Assembly (NCBI RefSeq): GCF_022539315.1
Contig: NC_066333.1
Coordinates: forward strand, 10,011,001 to 10,075,000
Origin: Serinus canaria
Lineage: Eukaryota > Chordata > Aves > Passeriformes > Fringillidae
DNA length: 64,000 bases
Direction: 5' to 3'
Below are positions 11,801 to 22,500 of the stretch, piece by piece. Position numbers and translations under genes: made by a program. Positions within the stretch are counted from its first letter, which is position 1, and the number at the start of each line of letters is the position of its first letter. The notes under the pieces are model-generated. The model made no database searches, was not told the origin of the DNA, and worked only from the letters and a program-made list of their open reading frames with translations.

Positions 11801-12117
11801 CCCCAGCCCCCTCAACATCGCTGGGGCCTCCACGGCCCCTGTCCTGTAGCTCGGAACGCTCTGTTGGTTTCCGCGGGGGTTCCGGGGTGCTCTGCTCACA
11901 GAATCCCACAGGGGGCTCAGGACGGCCGGCACCTCTGGGACCTCCCAACCCCCTGCCGAGGGAGCGGCACCTGCAGCGGCTGCGCTCGGAATGGCCCCTG
12001 AGGGGCCCGCTCAGGTGTGCAGCCCCCAGCGAGGGGCAGTCCCTGGAGAGGGGACGAGGACGAGCCCCGCGGCCCCGCAGGGCCCGGCTCCATCCCCGGT
12101 GGGGCTGGGCCACGCCG

Positions 12118-12125
12118 TGACGTCA
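12118..12125. promoter_or_regulatory. Perfect CRE palindrome TGACGTCA
   Basis: This is an exact match to the CREB/ATF consensus octamer in a CpG island, about 65 bp upstream of the inferred RPS21 start. Confidence 0.7.
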
Positions 12126-12156
12126 GGCGGGCGCGCGGGAAGCGCTCGCGGCGCTG

Positions 12157-12164
12157 TGACGTAA
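12157..12164 (+). promoter_or_regulatory. CRE-like site TGACGTAA
   Basis: This is a one-base variant of the CRE that still contains the TGACGT half-site core used by CREB/ATF and by C/EBP-ATF dimers. It lies about 25 bp upstream of the inferred RPS21 start. Confidence 0.6.
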
Positions 12165-12182
12165 TTCCGTGTCCGGCCCCGC

Positions 12183-12211
12183 CTTTTCCTTTCCTCCCGG
12201 CCGCGCGCGAG
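12183..12211 (+). other. RPS21: RPS21 non-coding exon 1 with TOP-like start
   Basis: The pyrimidine run CTTTTCCTTTCCTCCC matches the terminal oligopyrimidine (TOP) start typical of ribosomal-protein mRNAs, which are translated under mTOR/LARP1 control. It is followed by GGCCGCGCGCGAG and a donor GTGGGA at 12212. The exact first base is inferred. Human RPS21 also begins with a non-coding exon. Confidence 0.65.
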
Positions 12212-15200
12212 GTGGGAGCAATGGCGGCGGGGCAGGGGAAGGCGGCGGGGCCGGAGGGAGCGATGGGGGCCGGGGCAGCGGGGCCGGGAGCGGTGGCGGA
12301 GCCCCGGAAGCGATGCTGAGGGCGGAGACGGAGAGATTCGGCTACAGGGCGCAGCCCGTGGGCCCGGCCGGGCTCCGGCATCACCTCACGGCTCTGGTGA
12401 CTGCAGTCACCGACGAGACTCAAGAGAAAGGCTGGAGCTGAGTCAGGGAGGGTGAGGGTGGATTTTGGGAAAAGGTTTTTCCCCAGAACCAGACACTGCC
12501 CAGGCTCCCCGCGGAATGGGCACGGCCCCGGAGCTCCAGGAGCGTTTGGATAGCGCTGCCAGGGATGCCCAGGGTGGGGTTGTTGGGGTGCCTGTGCAGG
12601 GCCAGGACTTGGCCCCGGTGATCCCTGTGGGTCCCTTCCAAACGGAGATACCCCGTGATCCTTGCAGGTGTCTGTGCTCAGTGCCTCAGCAGGAGCAGGG
12701 CGACATGCAGAACGACGCCGGCGAGTTCGTGGACCTTTATGTCCCTCGGAAATGGTGAGCAGGAACCCAGGAGCCAGCCAGGGCTGGATGGACCCCAAAA
12801 TACCCCAAAATCCATCCCAAGAACATCCCTGGAGCCCTCACCTGTGCAGAGGAGCTTTTTGTAGCAGCGAATATCTGTAGGGGGAGAAAAAAAATTGCTA
12901 TTTCTGTCAATTTAAAAAGTCAGTAAAAATAAGCCACTTCTATGAATTTTATTAGATTAAGTCAAATATGTTTTACACCCTGTGATTCCTGAGTATCCCA
13001 GCCTGAGTGTCTCTGACAGCTATAGTGTCTTCAGCAAGAAAGGCATAGGAACTAATCTTATTCATTACCTTGACTGTATTTTTCCATTTTGGAAAAGAAA
13101 ATAACATTCTGTGTGTTTTGAAGGCCTGTACACTGGATGAAGGTGAACTGGACACATAGAAACCAAAGTGAAGGGAAAATTGACTAATAAGTGTGATGCT
13201 ACCCAGTGAAAATATGCTTTAAATGTACTTAAAGCTGGATTTTAATCTTCTAAGTAGTGAAAGCTTAAACTTTACTGTGTAAATTTCTTGTGCAATTTTG
13301 ATTTGCCTGTAGAATTGGCTCTAGTAGCTTTCTTTGTCATTGTCACTGCCTGTTTCCTTTTGTTTAAATCTGTCCTGCTTTATTCCTCAGCTCTGCTAGC
13401 AACCGAATCATTGGTGCTAAGGATCATGCTTCCATTCAGATAAACATTTCTGAGGTAAGTTTATCCACAGAATATGTGATGAGAGAGCTAAACCTTTAAA
13501 CTTTTGATAAAAGTTACAGAATTAAACAGCTTGTGATGTATCTTCAGTAAAAAAAGTCACAGTAGACCTTGACTCCTGCAGGTTCCCAGTTAATAGATGT
13601 GGGTTCCAATTAATTTAAGCTCTTTGTAGCATGGTTTGGAGGTATTTTTCCCCAACTGTTTATTAAATTCAGCTTTCAGGAATTCTTTGGACACAGTGTT
13701 CCTGTAGCTTATGAGTTACAGAGCTTGATTTGGTTCTTGAATGGGAGACCACATTCCCACATCTTTTAAAAATATGAGTCTCCTGAATTATCTCACAAAA
13801 AAAAAAACTTTAAAAAACCACCCTGATTCTGATTTCCTGCAATTGTTAAGGAATTGTTCACCATGTTTCATTCTTTCAGTGAATAACCCCTATTCCCTTC
13901 TGATCCCTATTCCTTGTTTTCAAGGGATCAGAGATTAGCAGAACATGGAAATGAGCCCACCTGGTATTACAGGGCTCACTACACTGTTTAAATCCATGAT
14001 TTAAATCTTTTAGTCATTTTCCTGTTAAATGTCTCAGCAGCTTGACAAAGTGAGACAGTTTGTCTCTCAGCTTGGACGTTTTCCTACCCATGTAACAACT
14101 CTGTCCCTTTCCCTCTTCAGTTCAGTTTTCCATTATATGACCTCAGTTAAAAGTAACAAAAAAAAAGAGTAAAGGCAGGAAAATCTACTTTACACAGAGC
14201 TTTTCCATTTGTTCAGAACTCAAATATTTTTTTCTTTTAGCTACCACTTCTTGTCAATCTGTGTGATCCACTAAATTTAATGGCTGCACTGTGTAGCTAC
14301 AGATTTGTTGTGCAGAGATCATTGTAGTTGACTTTCTGACTCCAGTGTTTGCCTTGAGGTTTTGTGGTTTATTTTCTCAACACTGCAAGTATTTTTCTGC
14401 GTTTTTCTATTTTTAACTTTGAGTTGCTTGTCATGTGTGCTGTGAGAGTGTAAAACTTTGCTGTGGTTGCAGGTGGACAAGGTGACAGGCAGGGTGAATG
14501 GCCAGTTCAAGACTTACGCCATCTGCGGCCCCATCCGGAGAATGGTGAGTGCCTTGCTGACCTGCAGAATTGCTGTGCTGCTGCTGCTGATCACTAATCA
14601 TTAATTAGCTGTTTGTCTGGCCCTGAAAACACTGTGGGAAGTGTGTTTCCACAGGGGTTTTTGGGGCAGAGGAAACACATGAACAAATTCACAGCATCAC
14701 AGAAAGGTTTGGTTTGGAGAGACCTTAAAGCTCATCTCATTCCACCCCTGCCATAGGCAGGGACACCTTCCAGTGTCCCAAGTTGCTCCAAGCCCTGTCC
14801 AGCCTGGCCTTGGACGCTTCCAGGGATGGGCAGCCACAGCTGCCCTGGGCACCCTGTCCCAGGGCCTCGGATCGCTTGAAATAATCAATTTCTTCTGGAG
14901 ATATTTGCTGGAGTTTCTTTTAAAGTAAAGTATGCAAGTGATTTTCTTTTAAGAATATATCAAGGTACTAATTCTGGCTTTTATCTGTTTATAATTACTG
15001 GAGATGATACCACCTTGACTTCAAAATGGTGCGAGGAGTTCATCACAAGTCCACTTCCCCATAAATATATGTTGTTCATGCAAATGCATGTTTTTATGCA
15101 GTTAAAGTGATTCCTTAGCCTTAAGGATGACCAAAAAGTAACAGTTTATTTTGAAAATACTAATCTGCACTAACTGCTGCAGCTGCCTCTCTCCCACATG

Positions 15201-15550
15201 TGTCAGCAATTATTTGGACACTTGAGAATATTTCCTTTTCTCTCTTTACAGGGTGAATCAGATGACTCCATTTTGCGTCTGGCAAAAAATGATGGAATTG
15301 TTTCCAAGTACGTATGTTTATCTTACCCTCTAACTCCTGCAGGGGGAACTTCCATTCCCAAATCCAGCTTTTAGGAGGACATTCTGTACATTGTATTTAT
15401 AGGATGGTTACACATTTGGTCAAAGATATTTACTTGAGCTGTTGAAGCAAACTCATTTGTAACAATGTTTATTTCATTTTCTTGTAGGAACTTTTAACTG
15501 AAGAAACTCCAGGATGGAACATGTGAAATAAACAGTTCAAAATTACATTG
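12183..15550 (+). CDS. RPS21: RPS21, 40S ribosomal protein S21 (eS21), complete gene
   Basis: The coding exons 12705-12754, 13391-13454, 14473-14544, 15252-15307 and 15488-15497 join to 252 bases, which is 83 residues plus TAA. That is exactly the human length. The product is eS21, a small 40S subunit protein involved in 3'-end maturation of 18S rRNA. The sequence reads [80 protein letters not shown] and KNF. It differs from human by only a handful of conservative changes. The start codon has a purine at -3 (GCGACATGC). All introns are GT-AG and the frame is intact, so this is the parental gene and not a retrocopy. It lies in the same direction as CABLES2 and LAMA5. Confidence 0.97.
12225..12330 (+). 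other. G-rich start of RPS21 intron 1
   Basis: Directly after the exon 1 donor there are many runs of three to five G on the transcribed-sense strand (GGCGGCGGGGCAGGGGAAGG, GATGGGGGCCGGGGCAGCGG). G-quadruplexes could form here. An ATG at 12221 opens a short frame, but it is intronic if the donor at 12212 is used. Confidence 0.5.
12705..12754 (+). CDS. RPS21: RPS21 coding exon 1 (mRNA exon 2)
   Basis: It codes [16 protein letters not shown] plus two bases of the Cys codon; the donor is GTGAGC. Two acceptors are possible: TTGCAG ending at 12667, or GCCTCAG ending at 12688, which has a better pyrimidine tract. Both give the same protein and differ only in the length of the 5' UTR. Confidence 0.95.
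13391..13454 (+). CDS. RPS21: RPS21 coding exon 2
   Basis: The acceptor is TTTATTCCTCAG and the donor is GTAAGT. It codes [20 protein letters not shown] and E after completing the split Cys codon. Confidence 0.96.
14473..14544 (+). CDS. RPS21: RPS21 coding exon 3
   Basis: The acceptor is GTGGTTGCAG and the donor is GTGAGT. The exon is exactly 24 codons, [20 protein letters not shown] then IRRM. Confidence 0.96.
14694..14895 (-). mobile_element. CR1 LINE 3' fragment inside an RPS21 intron
   Basis: On the plus strand this reads as the reverse complement of a CR1 tail. It has ATCACAGAAAGGTTTGGTTT, GACCTTAAAGCTCATCTCAT, a CCAAGCCCTGTCCAGCCTGG block, CTTGGACGCTTCCAGGGATG and CACCCTGTCCCAGGGCCTCG, ending in a partly conserved AATTTCTTCTGG block. 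It is about 200 bp, 5'-truncated and non-coding. It lies between coding exons 3 and 4 and is antisense to the gene. Confidence 0.85.
15252..15307 (+). CDS. RPS21: RPS21 coding exon 4
   Basis: The acceptor is CTCTCTTTACAG and the donor is GTACGT. It codes [18 protein letters not shown] plus two bases of the following Lys codon. Confidence 0.96.
15488..15497 (+). CDS. RPS21: RPS21 last coding exon (K-N-F-stop)
   Basis: The acceptor is TTTTCTTGTAG. Only ten coding bases remain: the last base of Lys, AAC, TTT and TAA. The tiny terminal coding part is conserved in human RPS21, which also ends in KNF. Confidence 0.95.
15527..15532 (+). terminator. RPS21: RPS21 poly(A) signal AATAAA
   Basis: AATAAA lies 30 bases after the stop and is followed by GTGCTGTGTCTTTTGTTT, a T/G-rich downstream element. 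The predicted mRNA end is near 15550. The very short 3' UTR is typical of ribosomal-protein genes. Confidence 0.9.
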
Positions 15551-16305
15551 TGCTGTGTCTTTTGTTTAAGTCATAAACATGAGTGGGGTTATTATAGTTA
15601 GTCTTGAAAGACTTGGAAATGTGTCTTAAAAATATACAGATTCTCACTGTGAATTCTTAAAACAAATCAGCTTGTAAAGCATTGCCAGAGTCAAGGATTT
15701 CCACTTTGTTCTTGGCTTCACTGTCACTGTTCTTTTCCAGATTTAATAAGTTTTGCATCTGTAATGGAACACTTGCAGTGTAGCAATCTAACTGAGCTTG
15801 CTGCTTTCTCACTGGAAAAACTAAGGGAATTCTTCTTGTTAGGATTCAAGAAAGGGTCTGTCCTTTCTTCAGGTGCTGCTTTTGTGTTGGTAGATTTTGT
15901 TTGCACACAGCAGGTTTGTTTGTCACTTTTTAAATAAATGTCCTATATGAGTTTGGGTTATAAAATAAGGTAATAGGGTATGACTTGTATAGAAGATTTC
16001 CCCTGTCAGCTGCATTTTACCAGTTCCACAATACCCACAACTACACAGGGCCTGTCCTGGTGGTGTATCCTGATCTGCTCATTGCTCAGAGGTTAATCCA
16101 GATTACACTTCCCTGCTTGTGGTCATCTCTGGGTTAACATCTGCAGTTTCCACCCTCAGATCTCTGCACAGGCCCTCCCAGAGCTGTTCCAAGTGACAGA
16201 GGCTGTTTGGTGATGCTTTCCTGTTTATGCTGCAAGCTGTCACCGTTGGGAGGGGTCACCATGTGCTTTATTTCTGACTTGTTTGCTGTTACTGTGGCTG
16301 CATGT
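15551..16305. other. Intergenic, nothing recognised
   Basis: This is an AT-leaning flank downstream of RPS21. It has no open frame of note, repeat family or RNA gene that I can identify. Confidence 0.6.
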
Positions 16306-16583
16306 GGGAAATGGGGCTCAGGGCTCTCAGCACAGCCTGGAGCAGGGATGCAGTTCCCTCTGGGAAATGGCTCAGGGCTCTCAGCACAGCCTGGAGCAGG
16401 GATGCAGTTCCCTCTGGGAAATGGCTCAGGGCTCTCAGCACAGCCTGGAGCAGGGATGCAGTTCCCTCTGGGAAATGGGGCTCAGGGCTCTCAGCACAGC
16501 CTGGAGCAGGGATGCTGTTCCCTCTGGGAAATGGGGCTCAGGGCTCTCAGCACAGCCTGGAGCAGGGATGCAGTTCCCTCTGG
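16306..16583. repeat. Minisatellite, five copies of a 54-56 bp unit
   Basis: Five head-to-tail copies begin at 16306, 16362, 16416, 16470 and 16526. Each has the core GGGAAATGG..CTCAGGGCTC, TCAGCACAGCCTGGAGCAGG and GATGCAGTTCCCTCT. Units 1, 4 and 5 carry an extra GG (56 bp) and units 2 and 3 do not (54 bp). Copy 4 has one CAG to CTG change. The length alternation breaks any reading frame, so the apparent proteins here are artefacts. Confidence 0.95.
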
Positions 16584-19500
16584 ACTAATGAGAATGGCTG
16601 AGCTACCCACGTGTTGTATCTTTCTCCTTATCTGTATTTTAATTCTCAGGCATGACAAAGTGCAGCATATTTGTTTGGAAGGTCCTGGTTTGGCACCATG
16701 GATACCTACTGAATATTGGCAGAGCAAATCAGGCCATATTAATGTGGAGTTTGTGTGTTGTTTAGGGTTTTTGCAGTAATTTTAAGGGGTTTTTTTTGCA
16801 AATAATGAATTAGGATTTGTGGTGTAAGCTACTGTATGGCTACAATGAAGTCCATAACCAAACTTTTATTCCAGGAGCAGTTGCAGCAGAGAAGTCAGAG
16901 CTCAACAGGCTGAGAGGTGTTTTTAGCAGATCCATAACCTGAAACTTCTTTGGCTGCACAGTCTCCCTTCCCACTGATAACACTTGAATTTACTTCTACT
17001 CTGAGCTGATAGAACTTTTAAAACATGAACTCCTGGGTGTTACAAGTAGGGAGGAACTCTGCTAAAAAGGCCAAAAATATTTGTTTGTGTTGAATTCATG
17101 TTGAACTTAATACACAAAGCACATGAGAGAAACCTTTTAAATACTAAAACAAGGGGGGAAGTTAATTCATACTTTATTTTTGAGCTATTTTCTTATGACA
17201 TCTGAGTTAACCATGAAAGATGCGTTAAAAAAGGGGGGAGGAGGGATGACAATGTTGTGATTCTCCTAGAAATAATTCATTTTTCCAGGAGATAAATCTG
17301 TGAAAACATTTTCTGGAAAGAAAAATACAGTCTTCAAACTGGAAAGATTTCAGCTTGGCTTATGTCCAATCCTTATTACTTTCCTTTATACACAGTAAGA
17401 GGAGATAAGTTTTAATTGGACTTGATTTTTTTTTTCTGGCATATCTTAAATTAGCTGCTTCTGCCTTGGCATTAGGGTAGAACTTTATATAAAACCCTTA
17501 ACTGTTTGCTGCTGATAAATGCCTGGTTTACCAAAGAGTTTAAATATTGTTGACTTGTTCCTAATCCCCTGAGACTCTGTTCATCCATGTGGATTTCAGT
17601 GGAATTCCTCCATAAGGCAGAGTGAACTGACAGCTTAAAAGTTCAAGATGAACTTGAGGTCTCTCAGATGTCTTTTTAAGCAGTACAACCCCATTAGTAT
17701 ACAGCTGACCCAAAATTACACTTCTGGTTGAAGTGTTTAAGGATTATGTTGTAATTTAAAAAGTTCTGTGCTTTGTAACACTGATTGTTGCCATTTGGCT
17801 TTTGGAATTTTTAAAAATTTGAAGCAAATTATTCTCTCATTAATTTCTTGTCAAAATATGAAATGTTAATGGTGCCATATGCTGAACCAGTTCAGTTGGG
17901 AATGGATTGGTGCTGTGCTAAAGGCTTCCTGAAGTTCACACCATCATCACCAGCACCACTGCAGGTGAGTCCTACCAAAATTCCTGCAGAATCCTGTCAA
18001 GGGGGGACATGTGTCCCTTTAAAAATCCACTTTCAGTTGCATTTTCTAGTATTGTGATGTAAAATGTTCTTTGTTTTCCTGGAACAGGAATAGTTCAGAT
18101 GTTTGAGGGCCATGAAAGGGAATGAACTGTACTCTACTGTACAAGATGGACAGAGTTGCCCTTACATGGTTACATTGCACCAAGTCGTGAAATTCTTTGC
18201 TGTTACTTATGAGGACTTGGCAGTGGCATCCTAAAGACATCTGATTTAACTGGGGCTATTTTAATGTCTTCAGGCAAAATTCTGCTGCTCAGACAAGAGC
18301 CTGAAACTCCTGAAAACACCTCGGGGCTTGGTTGGATCTTGTCAATGTCTCATAACACTGATTTTTCTTTTAAGCCTTGACATTCTTCTAATGAACTCCA
18401 CAGAGCCAAAAAGCTGATTCAGTGGTCTCAGCTGTGAGCCTGTTGTGATCAGAGCCTGGGCTGGGAGGTCACTGCTGCTCCTGTCACCCTGGCACTGAGG
18501 TGACAGCTCTGAGAACACCAGCCCTGCTCGAGGTGCCCAACAGGCACAGCCCTGCCAGAAGTGCTCCCCTGGCACTGCTCATGGGTCTCTGCACAGAGGA
18601 GACTGAGGAGACTCAGGGGAGGAGCAAAAAAGGCCAAAAAAAGGCTGTCCTTTTGCTCCATGTGGGTCCAAGCACCAAAATAGTTTTGGAGCAGAGCTGT
18701 CTCAGCAGTGCTCCCTGCACAAGGGAACCTGGGACAGCTCTGTGGGATGTTGTTTGTTTTCCCAAAGCATGTGCTGGTGCTGGAGGCTGCTGAAAGCCCA
18801 CCTAGAGCACTGAGATAATCTGGTTCCACGGGATTTGGCAGCAGTTCTGTTTTCCAGTTGGATGTTATGGAGAGCCCTCTATTCCCAGCTCCTGTTTTGT
18901 TCAATTGCTGTCACTCTGAGTAAAACACAGAGATAAATACACCTCTGCTGCAAATGGTACTTCGAGCAGGTGAGGGGAGGTTTTGATTTCAGTTAATTCA
19001 TTTATGGCTGTTTGTGTTGAGGCATCCCTAGGGAGGCAGCTTCCCTGTATGTATGTTGGACTAATCAACCATGGAAAAAAACAAAATAAAATTAATTAGG
19101 CTTTTTTTTTTTTCCTGCTAGGAAACACGCTTTTGTTTAACATCAGACAGGAGTTCTGCTTGGCTAAATCCTCAGCAGGAACTGCAGGTACTGAGATTTT
19201 AAGAATTAAGAACAATTGATAAGGTCAATGTGAGATTTATTTTTTTAATAAATTATGATGAAAAAGGTATTATTTTAACATCTATTTTCAGATAGCTGAT
19301 AATGAGTAAAACGACTGTGACCAGGCTGATCCAAGTGTATTTTGCAATGTACACACCTGAGCATGTTAACAAATGAGCAAACTTAAAAATCTGTTAACAA
19401 ATCCTGTTCATGGCTTGTTTCTACAGGACTGGGACCATGGAGAAGAGCAGGTTGTGCCTGTTCTGCTGAGGACTGGGGCCCCTTTGGCTGCTGTTTGCAG

Positions 19501-22500
19501 TCCTGGGCTGACCATGGCCAGCTGCCAGTGCCCACCCAGCTGTTCCCCTCTCCTCCTCCACAGCAGGGCAGAAAACAGGGTGGAAAAACACATGGGGGAC
19601 AGCAGGGAGGTCACTTACCAATTACCATCATGAACAAAACAGGAAAATCCTTTTATTTCTTATTAAAACAGGACTGGATTGATAGCACCAGGATTAGGCT
19701 GCAGATGGTGGGAGCCCCAGAGCTGTAAATACATTTTCTGTTCATTCAGGTGCCCTTCCAGGAGGGTGGAGGACAATCCTTGTGCAGGGAGCCAAGGCCT
19801 GTGGGGAACTGCCTGGGGGTTCCTGCAGGGGTGGAAGTGAGAGTCACACCTGCATTTTGGTGAGCTGTAAGCTGTGTGCTGGGACACAACACATCCATCA
19901 AAATTAAGGTGCTGCTTATCTGGCTCTAAGCACAATAATCTTTTTTGCTGTTTTCACAGGGCACCAGAGCCCATACAAGCACCTTGATCCATCCTTCCAT
20001 CAACACCAAACTACAGTGCAGTGGTGCCCTGATGTGAAGTCACTCAGGCTGTCTCCCTCTCGTGACCTGCAGTGCCTGTCAGGTAAGTCAGGTTGAGCAA
20101 AAATGCTAAAATACCACATTTTATTTCACAGAACAGCTTTTTCATGAAGTGTTTAGCACAACTCTGTGCAGGCTGCTCATCGAGCTGGGAAATGTGATAT
20201 TTCCTGCTCCAGGCAAAATGTTTCAAATGTCTGAGGCTGAACAAAAATAGCACTTCAGAATAAATTGGGTAGTGCACAGGGGAGGTGGCAGAGATCATTA
20301 CTTGCTGCTTGTCCCTGCTTCATTCAGTTCTTTCCCCTACAAGGGCTAGAAAGGCTGGGGATTTAATTGTCCCTTTGACCAGCTTGAGGCTAAAAGAAAG
20401 GGATTTACACGCCTGATTTCTGTCGTGGCCAGTGGAGCCATGCTTGCAGCAAACTCCCTCTGCATTCCTGGGAAAATGGGGTCATTTGTGCTGGATCACT
20501 CAGCCAAGCATGGATGTGTGACAGAACAGCCCCCAAGCCAGCTGTGCTGAGAAAATAACCTTAAAAAGTTGATGCTGCAGCTAAGTTCAGTGTCTGCTGA
20601 TGGGTCACTTTTGTTCCTGTCTTGTGTCTGCTCCCAAGTGCCTGGAGCCCCCATCCCAGTCCCCAGCACATGAGCTGGTAATCCCAAACTTTGAAGAGTT
20701 TCCAGGCAGGCTGACCAAAATCTGAGGATCTAAGACTGCCTGTACCCAAAAATAAGTAAATAAAAGGAAGCTAATCCCAGCTGGTGCTGATTAAAACAAG
20801 GACTACAAAGGGAGGTGGAGGAAGCAGCTTTCAGGCTGGGATGTATATTACCTGAGAGGGAGCTTGATCACTGTGCACAGAGCTCATCTGTCTGGGAGCC
20901 CAGCACAGGGTGACACTGCACTGCCTTTGGAGAGCCTGCATCCTCCTGCAGGAGATCACAGAGCCAAACTTAGGGTCTTTTCATTGAATAGGGAATTAAC
21001 ATCTCAGCAGCTTTCTTGGGGAGTGCTACAAGTGTGAGCACAGTAGGGATGAACCCCTTCCAAGTTAAAGGGAGACAATTTTACAGGGTTTTTTTTCTAA
21101 CCTTCTCCCAAATGCTGAAGTTACCTAGGAAACAGGAGGCTTTGCAGGTGTGGGACAGGTGGAAGGTACCTGCCTGCCAGTGGCACTGTGGCCACTGCTC
21201 ACTTCTGATCTTGGCTGAATGGTTGATAAGGATCTGCTTTGGTCTTAAGGCCCCAGGTGCTGATCTTTTGTTTCCCAAAATGTATTATTTGTCACCTATC
21301 TCTGTGGTTTTTGTTTTTCAAGCTTATTTGAGACTGTCCTGACAGGAAGGTTAATCCTTGCCTAGGTTGAAACAGTGCTGACTCACTGCTGCAAGTCATA
21401 ATTCCCTGAAAACTCTGAATATCCAGGAAAGTCTCATGCACACATCACACACAACACACATGTGGTTACATAAAAATCTCAAACTATGTCATTTCATCAG
21501 ACACCTCATGGCTCATGCCTGCTCTGTTACTCAGCCTTCACTGCTTTCAGTGCCTTTAAAAAGAAAAAAAAAATGTTCTGTTTGTTTCTGCAGAGCAGGG
21601 AACTGTTCCTGGTGTGCTTCCCACTGAGTGTGCATCCCAGGCATTCCATAAAACTGCAGCACTGGGACCAAGGCTCAGGAGACTCATTTCTGCTTCCAGC
21701 AGGGATGTTGGTTTTGAGCAAAACCTGTCAACTGCTACATCCTATACCAGAATTTACTCATCTCTCAAATGAATGTGATTTTAAAAAGTAGGAAGCTTTA
21801 AATCAATATAAAGAGTGCTCAAAAAATGTTCTCTAAATAACTTATACAAGGAGGATAAACTTTAAAGATCTGCAATGAACTCAGTAGAGTTGAGCCAGAG
21901 GAAAGTGTGTTAGTTTACTTTTTAACCTCTGGTTTTATCCTCTGTCCTGCAGGGGAATTTTACGCCACCAATTTTCTGGACATGCAAATAAAATAGTGTC
22001 ATTTTTGTCTCTTTGAATCCAGGAACGTTTATGGGGGTAGGACCCTTAGAGTGTTCTTTTTTCCTTTAGGGAGTGGGTAATGAGAGGGAGGGCCATATCA
22101 AAGCTGACTGCTGGAAAGAATTAACTCTGATTTACAATGCTCTGCAGCCTGAGATAATGCCTCTGGTATTTGGAGACTCTGAAATGCAAAATGCAGTGCT
22201 CATGGGGAGCCTGCTCTCAGTCACCCCTTGCTGGTATCAGTAGCTGGCACCCAGGAGTGCAAATCCCACCAAGGACTGGTCACTGTCAGCCCAGCCCAAG
22301 GCACAAAGCTGGAGCTGCCAGGCTGCTCCTGCCCTGCCTAAAGACCCCCTGCATCCCTAAGGTCAGAGCAGCCTTTAATGCAGATCCACAGGACACCATT
22401 AGCCTTAGATTCCCATCTTCATGAATTTGCAAGAGACAAGGTGGACACTCTCCAGAAATGCTCAGAGCTGGGAACAGAACAAACCAAGAGAAATTCCAGC

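Larger units (their letters stand above)
12100..12183 (+). promoter_or_regulatory. RPS21: RPS21 promoter with two CRE-type sites
   Basis: The promoter is CpG-rich and has no TATA box. A perfect palindromic cAMP-response element, TGACGTCA, lies at 12118-12125 and a second CRE-like site, TGACGTAA, at 12157-12164. They are 39 bp apart centre to centre and end about 20-60 bp before the inferred start. This spacing suits CREB/ATF binding next to a ribosomal-protein start site. Binding itself is inferred. Confidence 0.7.

Noticed and set aside
12221..12319. ATG-led frame after the RPS21 start, a possible longer RPS21 N-terminus or upstream ORF
   Set aside because: It lies beyond the donor at 12212 and does not join in frame with the conserved MQNDAGEF start. 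RPS21 has the standard 83-residue form without it.
11917..12798. Minus-strand open frame of 293 codons across the RPS21 promoter
   Set aside because: It runs through a GC-rich CpG island, overlaps RPS21 exons on the other strand, and its Pro/Arg/Gly-rich product is typical of stop-poor GC-rich DNA. No domain is seen.
13475..13560. GTGATGA box C-like motif in an RPS21 intron, a possible C/D snoRNA
   Set aside because: No CTGA box D lies at a suitable distance and there is no terminal stem.
16207..16779. Open frames of about 100-190 codons in all three plus frames
   Set aside because: They are produced by the 54-56 bp minisatellite; unit-length changes move the same peptide between frames.
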